Assembly (NCBI GenBank): GCA_016870355.1 | Contig: VGBR01000002.1 | Location: 275,320 to 339,319 of the forward strand | Length of the DNA stretch: 64,000 nt | Direction: 5' to 3' | Source: Actinomycetota bacterium | GTDB taxonomy: Bacteria; Actinomycetota; Acidimicrobiia; IMCC26256; PALSA-555 | Position numbers and translations under genes: made by a program | Part shown: positions 1 to 7,570 of the stretch, piece after piece | Position numbering within the stretch: position 1 is the stretch's first letter | Layout: each line of letters starts with the position of its first letter | The notes under the pieces: model-generated | Databases searched by the model: none | Told to the model about the DNA's origin: nothing | The model's input: only the letters and a program-made list of their open reading frames with translations

Positions 1-1817
1 CCGCGCTCGACGTGCTTGCGGATTCGATCCGACGGTCAACGCCCGACCGATTGGCGTTGTATCTGACCGCACGCGGGTTGACGAACGAGACCTACTACAC
101 CGCGCAGAAGCTCATGCGGTTCCTCGGCACGAACAACATCGACAACGCCGCACGGGTCTGTCACGCACCGTCGACCGTCACGCTGAAGCGCACCATCGGC
201 GTCGGCGCAACGACCTGCTCGTACACCGATGTGATCGCCAGCGACCTCATTGTGCTGTTCGGTGCCAACGTTGCCAACGCGCAGCCAGTGTTCATGAAGT
301 ACTTGTATCTGGCGCGCAAGCGTGGCGCGCAGGTCGTCGTCGTCAACCCGCTGCGTGAGCCTGGTCTCGAGCGCTACTGGGTGCCGAGCAACGTCGAGAG
401 TGCCATGTTCGGCACCCGCATGGCCGACGAGTTCGTGCCGGTGCACACCGGCGGTGACATCGCATTCATCAACGGCGTGCTCAAGCTTCTGGTCGAGCGA
501 GATGGCATCGATCGCGTCTTCGTGCGCGACCACACGACCGGCTTCGAGGACCTCGTCGCGTCGCTCGACGCGCAGCCGTTCGAGGAGCTCGAACGACGGT
601 CGGGGATCACGAAGGCGCAGATGGAGTCATTCGCCGACCGGTACATGGCGGCCAAGAGCGCGGTGCTGGTGTGGTCGATGGGTGTCACCCAACACGAGCA
701 CGGCGTCGACAACGTCGCGGCCATCGTCAACCTGGCGCTCGTGCGTGGCAACGTCGGTCGTCGGGGTGCTGGGCTCATGCCCATCCGCGGCCACTCCGGT
801 GTGCAGGGGGGTGCCGAGATGGGCGCGTACGCCACTGCGCTGCCCGGTGGCGGTCCAATCGACGAGAGCGCGGCAGCCGCGCTCTCGGCGCAGTACGGCT
901 TCGACGTGCCGACGACCCCGGGGTTGACCGCCGAAGCGATGCTCGAAGCCGCCGAGCGCGGTGATCTCGACGTGCTGTGGTCGAGCGGCGGCAACTTCCT
1001 CGAGGTGCTACCAGATCCCGATCGAGTCGAAGCAGCGATGGCTCGTGTGCCGTTGCGCGTCCACCAGGACATCGTCGTATCGAGCCAGATGCTCGTCGAC
1101 GGTGACGCCGTCCTGCTTCTGCCCGCGCGCACGCGTTACGAGCAACGCGACGGAGGCACGTCGACGACGACGGAACGGCGCGTGGCGTTCAGCCCCGAGG
1201 TGCCAGGACCACGACCGGGGGAGGCGCGCAGCGAATGGGAGATCTTCTCCGACGTTGCTCGCCGCGTTGACCCCAAGCGTGGACAGCTTGCGGCTTTCGA
1301 CACGGGGGAGGAGATTCGCGCCGAGATCTCACGCATAGTCCCGTCCTACGCGGGCGTCGATGAGCTGGCCAACACCGGTGACACCGTGCAATGGGGTGGT
1401 CCGATGCTGTGCGCCGACGGGCAGTTCCCGACCCCCGATGGACGGGCGCACTTCATGCCGGTGGCACCCCCGCAGCGCGCGCTCGAGCACGGCAAGCTCC
1501 GGCTCTCGACCCGCCGGGGCAAGCAGTTCAACACCATGGTGATCTCGGATCACGACGCCCTCACCGGCATGGACCGGGACGCAGTCGTGCTCGCGTCCGC
1601 CGATGCCGACCGGCTCGGCGTCGGCCACGGCGATGCCGTGGTCGTTCGATCCGCGCACGGCGAGCTGCGCGGCCGTGCTCATCTCGCGCCGATCGCGCCG
1701 GGAAACGTCCAGGTCCTCTTCCCCGAGGGGAATGTGCTGCTCGGGTTGGGCCGTCGCGATCCGGAATCGGGCGTGCCTGACTACAACGCCGACGTGGAAG
1801 TGGTCGCGGCATCGTGA
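1..1817 (+). CDS. FdhF/YdeP-family molybdopterin oxidoreductase, 5'-truncated by window edge
   Basis: This is the C-terminal ~605 residues of a formate-dehydrogenase-alpha-like (FdhF/YdeP) molybdopterin oxidoreductase. The reading frame is open at base 3, so the N-terminus, which would carry any Fe-S cysteines, lies outside the window. Visible family features are the NNIDNAARVCHAPST stretch, FGANVANAQPVFMKY, the GRRGAGLMPIRGHSGVQGG cofactor loop and a C-terminal molydopterin-dinucleotide-binding barrel ending in DYNADVEVV. The family transfers electrons from small oxidisable substrates; the YdeP branch has no firmly known substrate. It ends in GTGA overlapping the next gene, so it is probably translationally coupled to the phosphatases. 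Family assignment is firm; the substrate is unknown. Confidence 0.9.
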   Translation, partial: ALDVLADSIRRSTPDRLALYLTARGLTNETYYTAQKLMRFLGTNNIDNAARVCHAPSTVTLKRTIGVGATTCSYTDVIASDLIVLFGANVANAQPVFMKYLYLARKRGAQVVVVNPLREPGLERYWVPSNVESAMFGTRMADEFVPVHTGGDIAFINGVLKLLVERDGIDRVFVRDHTTGFEDLVASLDAQPFEELERRSGITKAQMESFADRYMAAKSAVLVWSMGVTQHEHGVDNVAAIVNLALVRGNVGRRGAGLMPIRGHSGVQGGAEMGAYATALPGGGPIDESAAAALSAQYGFDVPTTPGLTAEAMLEAAERGDLDVLWSSGGNFLEVLPDPDRVEAAMARVPLRVHQDIVVSSQMLVDGDAVLLLPARTRYEQRDGGTSTTTERRVAFSPEVPGPRPGEARSEWEIFSDVARRVDPKRGQLAAFDTGEEIRAEISRIVPSYAGVDELANTGDTVQWGGPMLCADGQFPTPDGRAHFMPVAPPQRALEHGKLRLSTRRGKQFNTMVISDHDALTGMDRDAVVLASADADRLGVGHGDAVVVRSAHGELRGRAHLAPIAPGNVQVLFPEGNVLLGLGRRDPESGVPDYNADVEVVAAS

Positions 1818-2554
1818 CGGCCGACGATCTGCTCGAGATCTTCGGTGCGGCGGCGGACGCGCAGGCCGCTGCGGTAGCTCCGCTCGAAGGCAAGGTCCGT
1901 CGCGCCCGCACTGAGCGCGCGGGGCAGTACGCGCTCGACGTCGTCGCCGACGCGGCCGTGCTCGCCGCACTCGCGCCTGCCGGTGCCCACGTGCTCAGCG
2001 AGGAGTCCGGATGGACCGGACCGGAGCATGCCGCGGTCACGATCGTGGTCGACCCGGTCGACGGCTCGACGAACTGCGCCCGTCAGATCCCCTACTGGGC
2101 AATCTCGCTTTGCGCGCTGGACGCGGACGGACTCTGGTGCGCGCTGGTCGCCAACCAGGCAACCGGGGAGCGCTTCACGGCTGTGCGCGGCGGGGGAGCG
2201 TGGTGTGACGGTCGACCGGTGAAGCCGTCGATGGTCACCCGGCCAGAAGACAGCGTGATGGCGCTCGCCGGCATCCCGAAGCACATCTTGCCGTGGAAGC
2301 AGTTCCGTGCCCTTGGTTCGGGCGCGCTCACGCTGTGCGATGTCGCCGACGGGCGGGTGGACGGGTTCGTCGACTCGTACGCCGCGCACGCGCCATGGGA
2401 CTACCTCGGTGGTCTGCTCGTGTGCCAGGAAGCGGGCGCAGTCGTCGTCGACGCGCAGGACCGACCGCTCCTCACTATTGACGCGGATGCGCGTCGGGCG
2501 ATGCTGGCCGCGTCGACACCCGAGCTTCTCGACGCGATGCGCGGCGCGTGGTGA
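1814..2554 (+). CDS. Inositol monophosphatase family protein (first of tandem pair)
   Basis: A 246-residue Mg2+-dependent sugar-phosphate phosphatase of the inositol-monophosphatase fold. The metal-binding set is visible: EE at 63-64, D80-P-V-D83-G-S-T (motif A) and WDYLGG at 194-199 (motif B). The GTG start overlaps the preceding stop (GTGA), and the next gene overlaps in the same way, giving an apparent three-gene operon. It is about 20 residues shorter than typical IMPases. Substrates in this family include inositol phosphate, histidinol phosphate, fructose bisphosphate and PAP; sequence alone does not decide. It is only distantly similar to the paralogue downstream. Confidence 0.88.
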   Translation: MTADDLLEIFGAAADAQAAAVAPLEGKVRRARTERAGQYALDVVADAAVLAALAPAGAHVLSEESGWTGPEHAAVTIVVDPVDGSTNCARQIPYWAISLCALDADGLWCALVANQATGERFTAVRGGGAWCDGRPVKPSMVTRPEDSVMALAGIPKHILPWKQFRALGSGALTLCDVADGRVDGFVDSYAAHAPWDYLGGLLVCQEAGAVVVDAQDRPLLTIDADARRAMLAASTPELLDAMRGAW

Positions 2555-3339
2555 GCGACTCGCTCGATCTCGACCATCTGCTCGACGTCGCCATCGACGC
2601 CGCGCATGCCGGCGGCCGCGTCGTGTTCGACGCGTTCGGCACCCAGCGCGAGGTCATCGAGAAGGGCCCTGGCGACTGGGTCAGCGCCACGGACATGGCG
2701 AGCGAGCGGACAGTGCGCGAGGCGCTGCTGGCCGCGGTGCCCGACATCCCGGTCGTGGGGGAGGAAGAAGGTGGTGAGCGGGCGTCCGTCGCGTGGCTGG
2801 TTGACCCGCTCGACGGCACCGCCAACTTCTTGCACGGATTCGCGGTCGTCAGCGTGTCGGTGGCGCTCGTGGCTGACGGTGCACCCGTCGTCGGTGCCGT
2901 GCACGCGCCGATGCTTGGTGACACGTACGCGGCTCGCACCGGAGGTGGGGCGACACGGAACGGCGCGCGGATCTCCGTCAGCACGCGCCCAGAGACCGAG
3001 GCCATCTGCGCCACCGGCTTCCCGTTCCGGAAGAAGCGTGAGCGCCTCGACGAGTACTTCCCGGTCTTCGAGCGGGCGCTCCGCGCGTTCGAAGACCTGC
3101 GCCGAGCCGGTGCCGCGAGCCTCGATCTCGCCTGGACCGCGGCGGGCGTGTTCGACGGCTATTTCGAGCAAGCACTCGGCCCATGGGACGTGGCCGCCGG
3201 CGCGCTGTTGGTACGCGAAGCCGGCGGTGTCGTCACCGACTGGGCCGGTGACGGCACCGCCTGGCTCACAAGTGGCGACGTGGTCGCGGCGCCGCCGGCG
3301 ATCCACGAGCAGCTCCTCGCCCTCGTGCACGACCAGTGA
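2551..3339 (+). CDS. Inositol monophosphatase family protein (second of tandem pair)
   Basis: A 262-residue protein of canonical IMPase length. EEE at 71-73, D85PLDGT90 with ANFLHGF after it, and a C-terminal GPWDVAAGALLVREAGG segment give the full metal-binding and phosphate-binding set, so it should be an active Mg2+-dependent phosphatase. I chose the GTG at 2551 because it makes a GTGA overlap with the upstream stop; a GTG one codon earlier is equally possible. It is followed by a strong hairpin that would end the operon. Candidate roles are inositol (mycothiol precursor) or histidinol phosphate dephosphorylation; this is inference. Confidence 0.92.
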   Translation: MSDSLDLDHLLDVAIDAAHAGGRVVFDAFGTQREVIEKGPGDWVSATDMASERTVREALLAAVPDIPVVGEEEGGERASVAWLVDPLDGTANFLHGFAVVSVSVALVADGAPVVGAVHAPMLGDTYAARTGGGATRNGARISVSTRPETEAICATGFPFRKKRERLDEYFPVFERALRAFEDLRRAGAASLDLAWTAAGVFDGYFEQALGPWDVAAGALLVREAGGVVTDWAGDGTAWLTSGDVVAAPPAIHEQLLALVHDQ

Positions 3340-3349
3340 TCTCGTTCTG

Positions 3350-3386
3350 GCGTCGCTGACATACCTCTGCGGTACGTCAGCGACGC
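3350..3386. terminator. Bidirectional hairpin between convergent genes
   Basis: A perfect 11-bp stem, GCGTCGCTGAC paired with GTCAGCGACGC, encloses a 15-nt loop that has a partial inner stem. It lies in the 57-bp gap between the second phosphatase (+) and the YHYH gene (-), where it could terminate both. No long U-tract follows. The same stem sequence recurs at the end of whiB (6511-6538). Confidence 0.75.
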
Positions 3387-3396
3387 AAGAAGGGGC

Positions 3397-4404
3397 TTAG
3401 GCGCCGGGCGGACGGCCGCCGCCTGGGGGAGGCGGCATCATCCCTGACTGCTGTCCGGTCGGTGCACCCTGTCCTTGCTGGTCCGTGCCACCTTGCGGGT
3501 TACCGCCGCCGCCTTGAGCACCGCTTGATGGCGTGCCCATGTAGCAACCAACCGTGTACGGGTAGTCGACGGTTGCGTGGTAGTGGTAGATCTCCTGCAC
3601 TTTGCCGTTGAACTTCACCTCGTGCGTGTGCCCGTGGCACTCGTCGAGGTCGGCACTGAAGAGCTCTTCGCCATCTTCACCGCGGTTGCCGTAGATCCCG
3701 AACCCGTCGAGCGCCCAGCCGACGAGCTTCGAGTGGCCGGTGCTGCTGTCGAGGTCCTCGAGCACACAGTCGGACACCGAGTGGTAGTGGTACACGCCGC
3801 TCTGCTGCGGGTGCCCGTCGCACGCGTCCTGCACTTCGTACGCCACGGCGTCACGCCCACCGGCGTCGACTGCGTTGAAGACCAGCACGCCCGACTTCAG
3901 GATCCCGACCTCACCACCGGCGCACGACGGCTCGTCCGCGAGCTCCGGCGTTGCGTCGAGCTCGAACGTGAAGTCCTGGGCCGAGATCGAGTTCGGGTTC
4001 CGGTCCACCGAGTACGCGTCGTCGTCCTGCGACACGGGGAACTCCCCGGTCGTGTGGTTCGTCGGCGTGTCGGTGGTGGAGATCGTCCGTGTGGCGCCGT
4101 CACGGGTGACGCTGAACTCGGAGTCGGGCCACTCGACGTCGCCGTCGACCGTGTACTTCGCCGTCGCGTCCCAGGTGCCGTCGCCGTTGAACCACGGTCC
4201 CTCGGTCTGGGCGCCGCCACCGTTGAAGGTGGTCTGACACGACCACAGCCCACCGACGGTGGGCTCGGTGACCGTCTCGCCGACGGGCAGCGACGTGAGA
4301 TCGGTGTCCTCGTCGGAGCTGTTGCCATGAGCGGCGACTGGGGCAGCCATCGCGACGCTCAGCGCCGCCACCGCCAGCCCGGTCCGCAGGAGTCGTCCGC
4401 GCAT
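3397..4404 (-). CDS. Secreted YHYH-domain protein
   Basis: A 335-residue exported protein. The start at 4404 was chosen over an upstream in-frame ATG because an AAGGAGAAG ribosome site sits just ahead of it and a clean signal peptide follows (MRGRLLRTG, hydrophobic core, APVAAHG). The mature part contains two YHYH motifs (YHYHSVSDC and YHYHATVDYPYTVGCYMG) and the DGFGIYG segment typical of the YHYH family, plus several cysteines. The C-terminus is a low-complexity tail rich in Gly, Gln and Pro (PPPPGGGRPPGA). YHYH proteins are widespread in marine and soil bacteria, but their biochemical role is not established; metal binding through the His clusters is plausible. Confidence 0.85.
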   Translation of the reverse strand: MRGRLLRTGLAVAALSVAMAAPVAAHGNSSDEDTDLTSLPVGETVTEPTVGGLWSCQTTFNGGGAQTEGPWFNGDGTWDATAKYTVDGDVEWPDSEFSVTRDGATRTISTTDTPTNHTTGEFPVSQDDDAYSVDRNPNSISAQDFTFELDATPELADEPSCAGGEVGILKSGVLVFNAVDAGGRDAVAYEVQDACDGHPQQSGVYHYHSVSDCVLEDLDSSTGHSKLVGWALDGFGIYGNRGEDGEELFSADLDECHGHTHEVKFNGKVQEIYHYHATVDYPYTVGCYMGTPSSGAQGGGGNPQGGTDQQGQGAPTGQQSGMMPPPPGGGRPPGA

Positions 4405-4530
4405 CCTCTTCTCCTTCTCTGGGTTCGGGCCTGTCCCGGGTGTCCAAGCACCAAGGTGCCATCCCCACCTGAAAAGTTCCTGGGAACCGGCTGGACACCG
4501 CCACGGAGTCAAGAACCCGCTCGTGGGGTG

Positions 4531-5676
4531 TCAGACGCTGAGGCCGAGGGCGGCTTTGGGGTTCTTGACCGACCGGCGGAGGTGGGCGACCTCGTCGCCG
4601 AACGCGCAGTACACGGCGTCGGTCACCTCGAGCACGCGCTGCTCGGCATCGACGTAGCCGGCGAGGCCGTTGGCGACGACGACCATCGTCAGCCCGAGGT
4701 TGGGATCGGCGAGCCCGCGCGACGACGCCATGCCGCCGTGTCCGAATGCGCGCCGGGTGGTTCCGCCGCTGAAGTCGACCTGCACCCCGAGCCCCCACGG
4801 GATGTTCGTGCGGAAGGTCTGATCACGCACCCCCCAGCGGTGGATCGCGCGCATCACCTCGACGGTGCGCGGCTCCAGGATCGACGGACCGAACCCGAGC
4901 AGCGACTCGTAGAACCGCCCGAGCTCTCGCGCGGGCCCACGCATCCCACCCGCGGGCTCGACCTTCGCGATGTGCCAAGGCTCGTTGTGCCACTGCTCGA
5001 TGTGGTACTCGGCCATGAAGAAGCTGCCGTCTTCATCGATCGACGGGAACCGGTGACCGCTCCACATGACCGGCACGATGCGGTCGCCATACTTGCGTTG
5101 GCGTTCGACGGGGATGCCGAGGTGCGTATCGTGCATCCCGAGCGGATCGAGCACCTCATCGCGCAGGTACGCGTCGATCCGTCGACCATCGATCGCCTCC
5201 ACGACTGCGCCGAGCACGCGCCAGCCGCTCGCAGGGTGATAGCCCGCGGCGGTGCCCGGCTCCCACAGCGCGGGTGCGGCGATCGTCGCCGCCACGGCTT
5301 CTTCCCAGGTGACGTCGGTGTCGTACGTCGGGTCACCCGGCATCGGGAAGCCACTCGTGTGGGTCAGCACGTGCCGCAGCGTGCAGCGCTCCTTGCCGTT
5401 GCCCCACCCGTCGAGGTACTTGCTGACGAGATCGTCGAGGTCGAGGCGGCCCTGCTCCCAGAGCTGGAGCACGGCGACGACGGTCAGCGGCTTGCCCGAG
5501 CTGTACCAGAGCATCACGTCGTCGGTGCGCAGCGGGCGCCCCGGCGGCGCCTCGCCGACCGCCGCATCGAGCAGGATCTCCCCATTGCGGGAGACATAGA
5601 CCTGGGCCCCGTCGTGCCAGCCCTTCGTGCGTTGGTCCTCGAGGAGATCGAGGACCCGGGGGATGTCGGTCGGCAC
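4531..5676 (-). CDS. Serine beta-lactamase-fold hydrolase (class C / EstB-like)
   Basis: A 381-residue cytoplasmic-type penicillin-binding-fold hydrolase. S59-S-G-K62 supplies the SxxK nucleophile motif, Y146-H-P in a GYHPASGW context is the YxN equivalent, and a C-terminal FGHGGMASSRG replaces the KTG box, as in EstB-type esterases. Family members hydrolyse esters or D-amino-acid peptides; true beta-lactamase activity is unusual. The open frame runs far upstream (to ~6999), but homology begins here. A TAGCCT box 8 nt before the GTG supports a leaderless start. An alternative ATG is at 5724. Confidence 0.85.
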   Translation of the reverse strand: MPTDIPRVLDLLEDQRTKGWHDGAQVYVSRNGEILLDAAVGEAPPGRPLRTDDVMLWYSSGKPLTVVAVLQLWEQGRLDLDDLVSKYLDGWGNGKERCTLRHVLTHTSGFPMPGDPTYDTDVTWEEAVAATIAAPALWEPGTAAGYHPASGWRVLGAVVEAIDGRRIDAYLRDEVLDPLGMHDTHLGIPVERQRKYGDRIVPVMWSGHRFPSIDEDGSFFMAEYHIEQWHNEPWHIAKVEPAGGMRGPARELGRFYESLLGFGPSILEPRTVEVMRAIHRWGVRDQTFRTNIPWGLGVQVDFSGGTTRRAFGHGGMASSRGLADPNLGLTMVVVANGLAGYVDAEQRVLEVTDAVYCAFGDEVAHLRRSVKNPKAALGLSV

Positions 5677-5684
5677 GGCCGTCG

Positions 5685-5690
5685 AGGCTA
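5685..5690 (-). promoter_or_regulatory. Candidate leaderless -10 (TAGCCT) for serine hydrolase
   Basis: TAGCCT on the minus strand ends 8 nt before the GTG at 5676, the usual geometry for an actinobacterial leaderless transcript. No clear -35 is seen. Confidence 0.5.
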
Positions 5691-5877
5691 GCGACGGCGG
5701 CGGGAGCCTCGGTGTCGCCGCCATTGCCGGCACCGCCAGCCTCGACTCGTTGCGGTTCCGGGCCGCCGCCGCGCCCGGCTGATCGCGTAATTGCCTTGAC
5801 CCGGGCGTCGGCGTCTGCTTCCCTTGGCGGACGCCCCGAGGGCGCAGAGAAGACGCACGGCGAGAGGGACAACCCGG
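5691..5877. other. Divergent intergenic region with 7-bp hairpin
   Basis: There is no gene here. The region separates the leftward hydrolase from the rightward small ORF. It contains a hairpin with arms GGGCGTC (5803-5809) and GACGCCC (5830-5836). A TTGACC at 5796-5801 is a possible -35 for the small ORF, but no convincing -10 follows. Confidence 0.35.
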
Positions 5878-6036
5878 ATGAACGGCTACCTGGTGAGCAT
5901 GAACCACCTGGCCGGTGCCGGGACCTCGCGCGACCACGCAGGCTTCCCGTGCGCCAAGTACCGGGCTTCGTGGCTCGTCACCGCAATTCCGATGACCGAC
6001 CAGAAGCCCGAGCCCCGGCGGCGTCTGACCTCGTAA
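5878..6036 (+). CDS. Small protein of unknown function (52 aa)
   Basis: A 52-codon ORF starting ATG with an AGAGGG ribosome site about 9 nt upstream. 46 of 52 codons end in G or C, matching real genes in the window, and a strong intrinsic terminator follows 27 nt after the stop. The peptide has one Cys (GFPCAKYRASWLV) and a basic, proline-containing tail (KPEPRRRLTS). I recognise no family. It sits as its own transcription unit between the serine hydrolase and whiB. It could be a small regulatory or membrane-associated protein, or the coding part of a dual-function RNA. Confidence 0.5.
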   Translation: MNGYLVSMNHLAGAGTSRDHAGFPCAKYRASWLVTAIPMTDQKPEPRRRLTS

Positions 6037-6062
6037 GCGCAACCACCGCAACGAGACACCCA

Positions 6063-6095
6063 GGCCGCCGGGGCACCACCCGGCGGCCTTCTTGC
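6063..6095 (+). terminator. Intrinsic terminator after the small ORF
   Basis: A perfect 10-bp GC stem, GGCCGCCGGG (6063-6072) with CCCGGCGGCC (6079-6088), has a 6-nt loop and is followed by TTCTTGCATTT. This is the best Rho-independent terminator in the window and implies rightward transcription of 5878-6036. Confidence 0.85.
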
Positions 6096-6195
6096 ATTTC
6101 GGGACCGTCCCGAGACCTGAGGAGCCACCGAACCAAGCACAACCCACACCACCAAGACACCGACCAAGTACCAACACACGAAGGAGCACAAGGCG

Positions 6196-6528
6196 ATGTT
6201 CGCCATCGAGTACGGGGGCGAGGAAGAGCTCTGGCGGGTTGATGCTCGCTGCGCGGACGGCGCGGCGTCGCTGACCCCGTTGTTCTTCTCGGAAGCGCTC
6301 GACGACATTGCACGCGCCAAGGCGTTCTGCACCGGCTGCGTCGTACGCGAGCAGTGCCTCGCCGCGGCCGTCGCACGGCGTGAGCCGTGGGGCGTCTGGG
6401 GCGGCGAGCTCCTGATGAACGGCAAGGTCATCGCCAACAAGCGCAAGCGTGGGCGGCCACCGAAGACGGTGCGTCCGCAGGACGTGCTGCCCACCACGTG
6501 GGAGCTCACGGTCGCTGACATCGCCTGA
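6196..6528 (+). CDS. WhiB-family Fe-S transcriptional regulator
   Basis: A 110-residue Wbl protein. Cys19, Cys45, Cys48 and Cys54 (CTGC then EQC) are the four ligands of a redox- or NO-sensitive [4Fe-4S] cluster. GVWGGE at 66-71 is the conserved turn that contacts sigma factor region 4. A basic KRKRGRPPK stretch near residue 83 resembles an AT-hook and could touch DNA. An AAGGAG ribosome site lies about 10 nt upstream of the ATG. Wbl proteins are restricted to Actinobacteria and their phages. It does not match a specific WhiB1-7 subclass by eye; the C-terminal tail is not the WhiB7 tail. Confidence 0.93.
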   Translation: MFAIEYGGEEELWRVDARCADGAASLTPLFFSEALDDIARAKAFCTGCVVREQCLAAAVARREPWGVWGGELLMNGKVIANKRKRGRPPKTVRPQDVLPTTWELTVADIA

Positions 6529-6538
6529 CGTCAGCGAC
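6511..6538 (+). terminator. Hairpin overlapping the whiB stop codon
   Basis: Arms GTCGCTGAC (6511-6519) and GTCAGCGAC (6530-6538) flank the whiB stop at 6526-6528. The stem sequence is identical to the core of the 3350-3386 hairpin. There is no U-tract, so termination is only probable. Confidence 0.5.
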
Positions 6539-6688
6539 GAGAGCGAGATCACCGCGAACAGGCGGGCCGGGTGACGACGGTCGGGGTGTTGTCCCCCCGG
6601 CGCCTCGATCGAGCCCGGCCCGCCCGCGGTCGACGTGTGTGATCGGCCGCAGGTACGTCGCGCGAGCAAAGAACGGGGGGGATCCGCC

Positions 6689-7390
6689 ATGCGGGGCGTG
6701 AGGCGTTGCGTTGCAGTCGTGATCACGCTGACGGTCGCGTTCATCGTCCCGGCGAGCGCAGCCGACGATCCAACGCTGAAATTCGTCGAGATCGACGACA
6801 TGCTGATCCCGAGCGGCTTTCTCGAGTCGAAGGGGATGCAGGAGTTCCCGAACGCGCCGCTCATCAGCCCATCGGATTCCCCGGCGTGCGCCCAGCACAA
6901 GAGCCAGTTCGACACGCAGATCGCCGGCGGCGCCGAGACCGTGCGCCAGGAATCGCATACGAGCGATGGGTCGTTCACGCTCGGACAAACCGTGATCAAG
7001 CCAACGGGCGCGGGTCAACCGAAGTTGTACTTCAAGACGATCTCCCAACCCAAGTTCCCCGAGTGCATCGAGGCGCTCAATGGCGAGGACGACGACAACC
7101 CTGGGTTCGCCTTCGACATCGACGTCACCAAGATCAAGCTCAGGATCTAGGGTGCCGACGGAGTCTCGGCATTCGCAGTCGATTCGACGATCGACCCGCA
7201 GGACGTCGGGCCCACCAGCCATGGCGAGTCGTTGTACGTGCACTGCTGGTACAAGAACGTGATCCTCATGATTGCCATCGCGCGCTTCAGCACGGTGTCG
7301 TCAGACTTGAAGGGCTTCGACGCCGCCGCTGATGAGATCGTCGACCAGATACGTCTGCTCATCCGGGGGTTTGAGACCAACCTGGAGTGA
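6689..7390 (+). pseudogene. Secreted protein gene interrupted by an in-frame amber codon
   Basis: The ATG at 6689 follows a purine-rich GGGGGGGAT site and opens a signal peptide (MRGVRRCVAVVITLTVAFIVPASA). After 153 residues a TAG occurs at 7148-7150. The same frame then stays open for another 79 codons, with high GC at third positions and protein-like composition (ESLYVHCWYKNVILMIAIAR), to a TGA at 7388-7390. The full product would be about 233 residues, exported, with at least three Cys in the mature part. No family is recognised. Either a recent nonsense mutation truncated the gene, or the TAG is read through, or there is a sequencing error. Confidence 0.7.
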
Positions 7391-7403
7391 CACTCCGCGC
7401 CGC

Positions 7404-7409
7404 TACCCT
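7404..7409 (+). promoter_or_regulatory. Candidate -10 (TACCCT) for tRNA-Val
   Basis: TACCCT ends 10 nt before the mature 5' end of the tRNA, well placed to start a short-leader transcript. Confidence 0.4.
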
Positions 7410-7419
7410 CGCGATCTGC

Positions 7420-7493
7420 GGGTGCGTAGCTCAGTTGGCGAGAGCGCTGCCCTTACAAGGCAGAGGTCGGGGGTTCGAAGCCCTCCGCACCCA
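7420..7493 (+). tRNA. tRNA-Val (anticodon TAC)
   Basis: A complete 74-nt cloverleaf. The acceptor arms are GGGTGCG and CGCACCC, the anticodon arm CTGCC-CTTACAA-GGCAG gives anticodon TAC, and the T arm is GGGGG-TTCGAAG-CCCTC. The discriminator base is A and CCA is not encoded. It is isolated, not part of a tRNA array, and the secreted hydrolase gene follows 77 nt later. No integrase or attachment-site repeat is seen beside it. Confidence 0.96.
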
Positions 7494-7570
7494 CTGTGAA
7501 ATTGCAGGTCACAGAGCCGGGGCGAGTCAAGGTCTCCGGTCCGACGAGGTGCACGGGGGAGGACGAGTTC

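Noticed and set aside
3577..5691. 704-codon plus-strand frame
   Set aside because: It lies antisense to the YHYH and serine-hydrolase genes, has Val/Arg/His-rich shadow composition and no motifs.
5803..5836. Hairpin upstream of the small ORF as a riboswitch
   Set aside because: A 7-bp stem with a 20-nt loop does not match any riboswitch consensus I know.
5677..6999. Long upstream extension of the serine-hydrolase frame
   Set aside because: It crosses the whiB gene and a terminator in antisense, with low-complexity translation. Homology and a -10 box place the start at 5676.
7420..7493. tRNA as an integration site for a genomic island
   Set aside because: No integrase, no duplicated tRNA 3' end and no composition break were seen around it.
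7494..7514. CRP-like TGTGA/TCACA palindrome after tRNA-Val
   Set aside because: The spacing is 9 nt, not the 6 nt of CRP sites, and it directly follows the tRNA end. It could be chance or part of tRNA termination.
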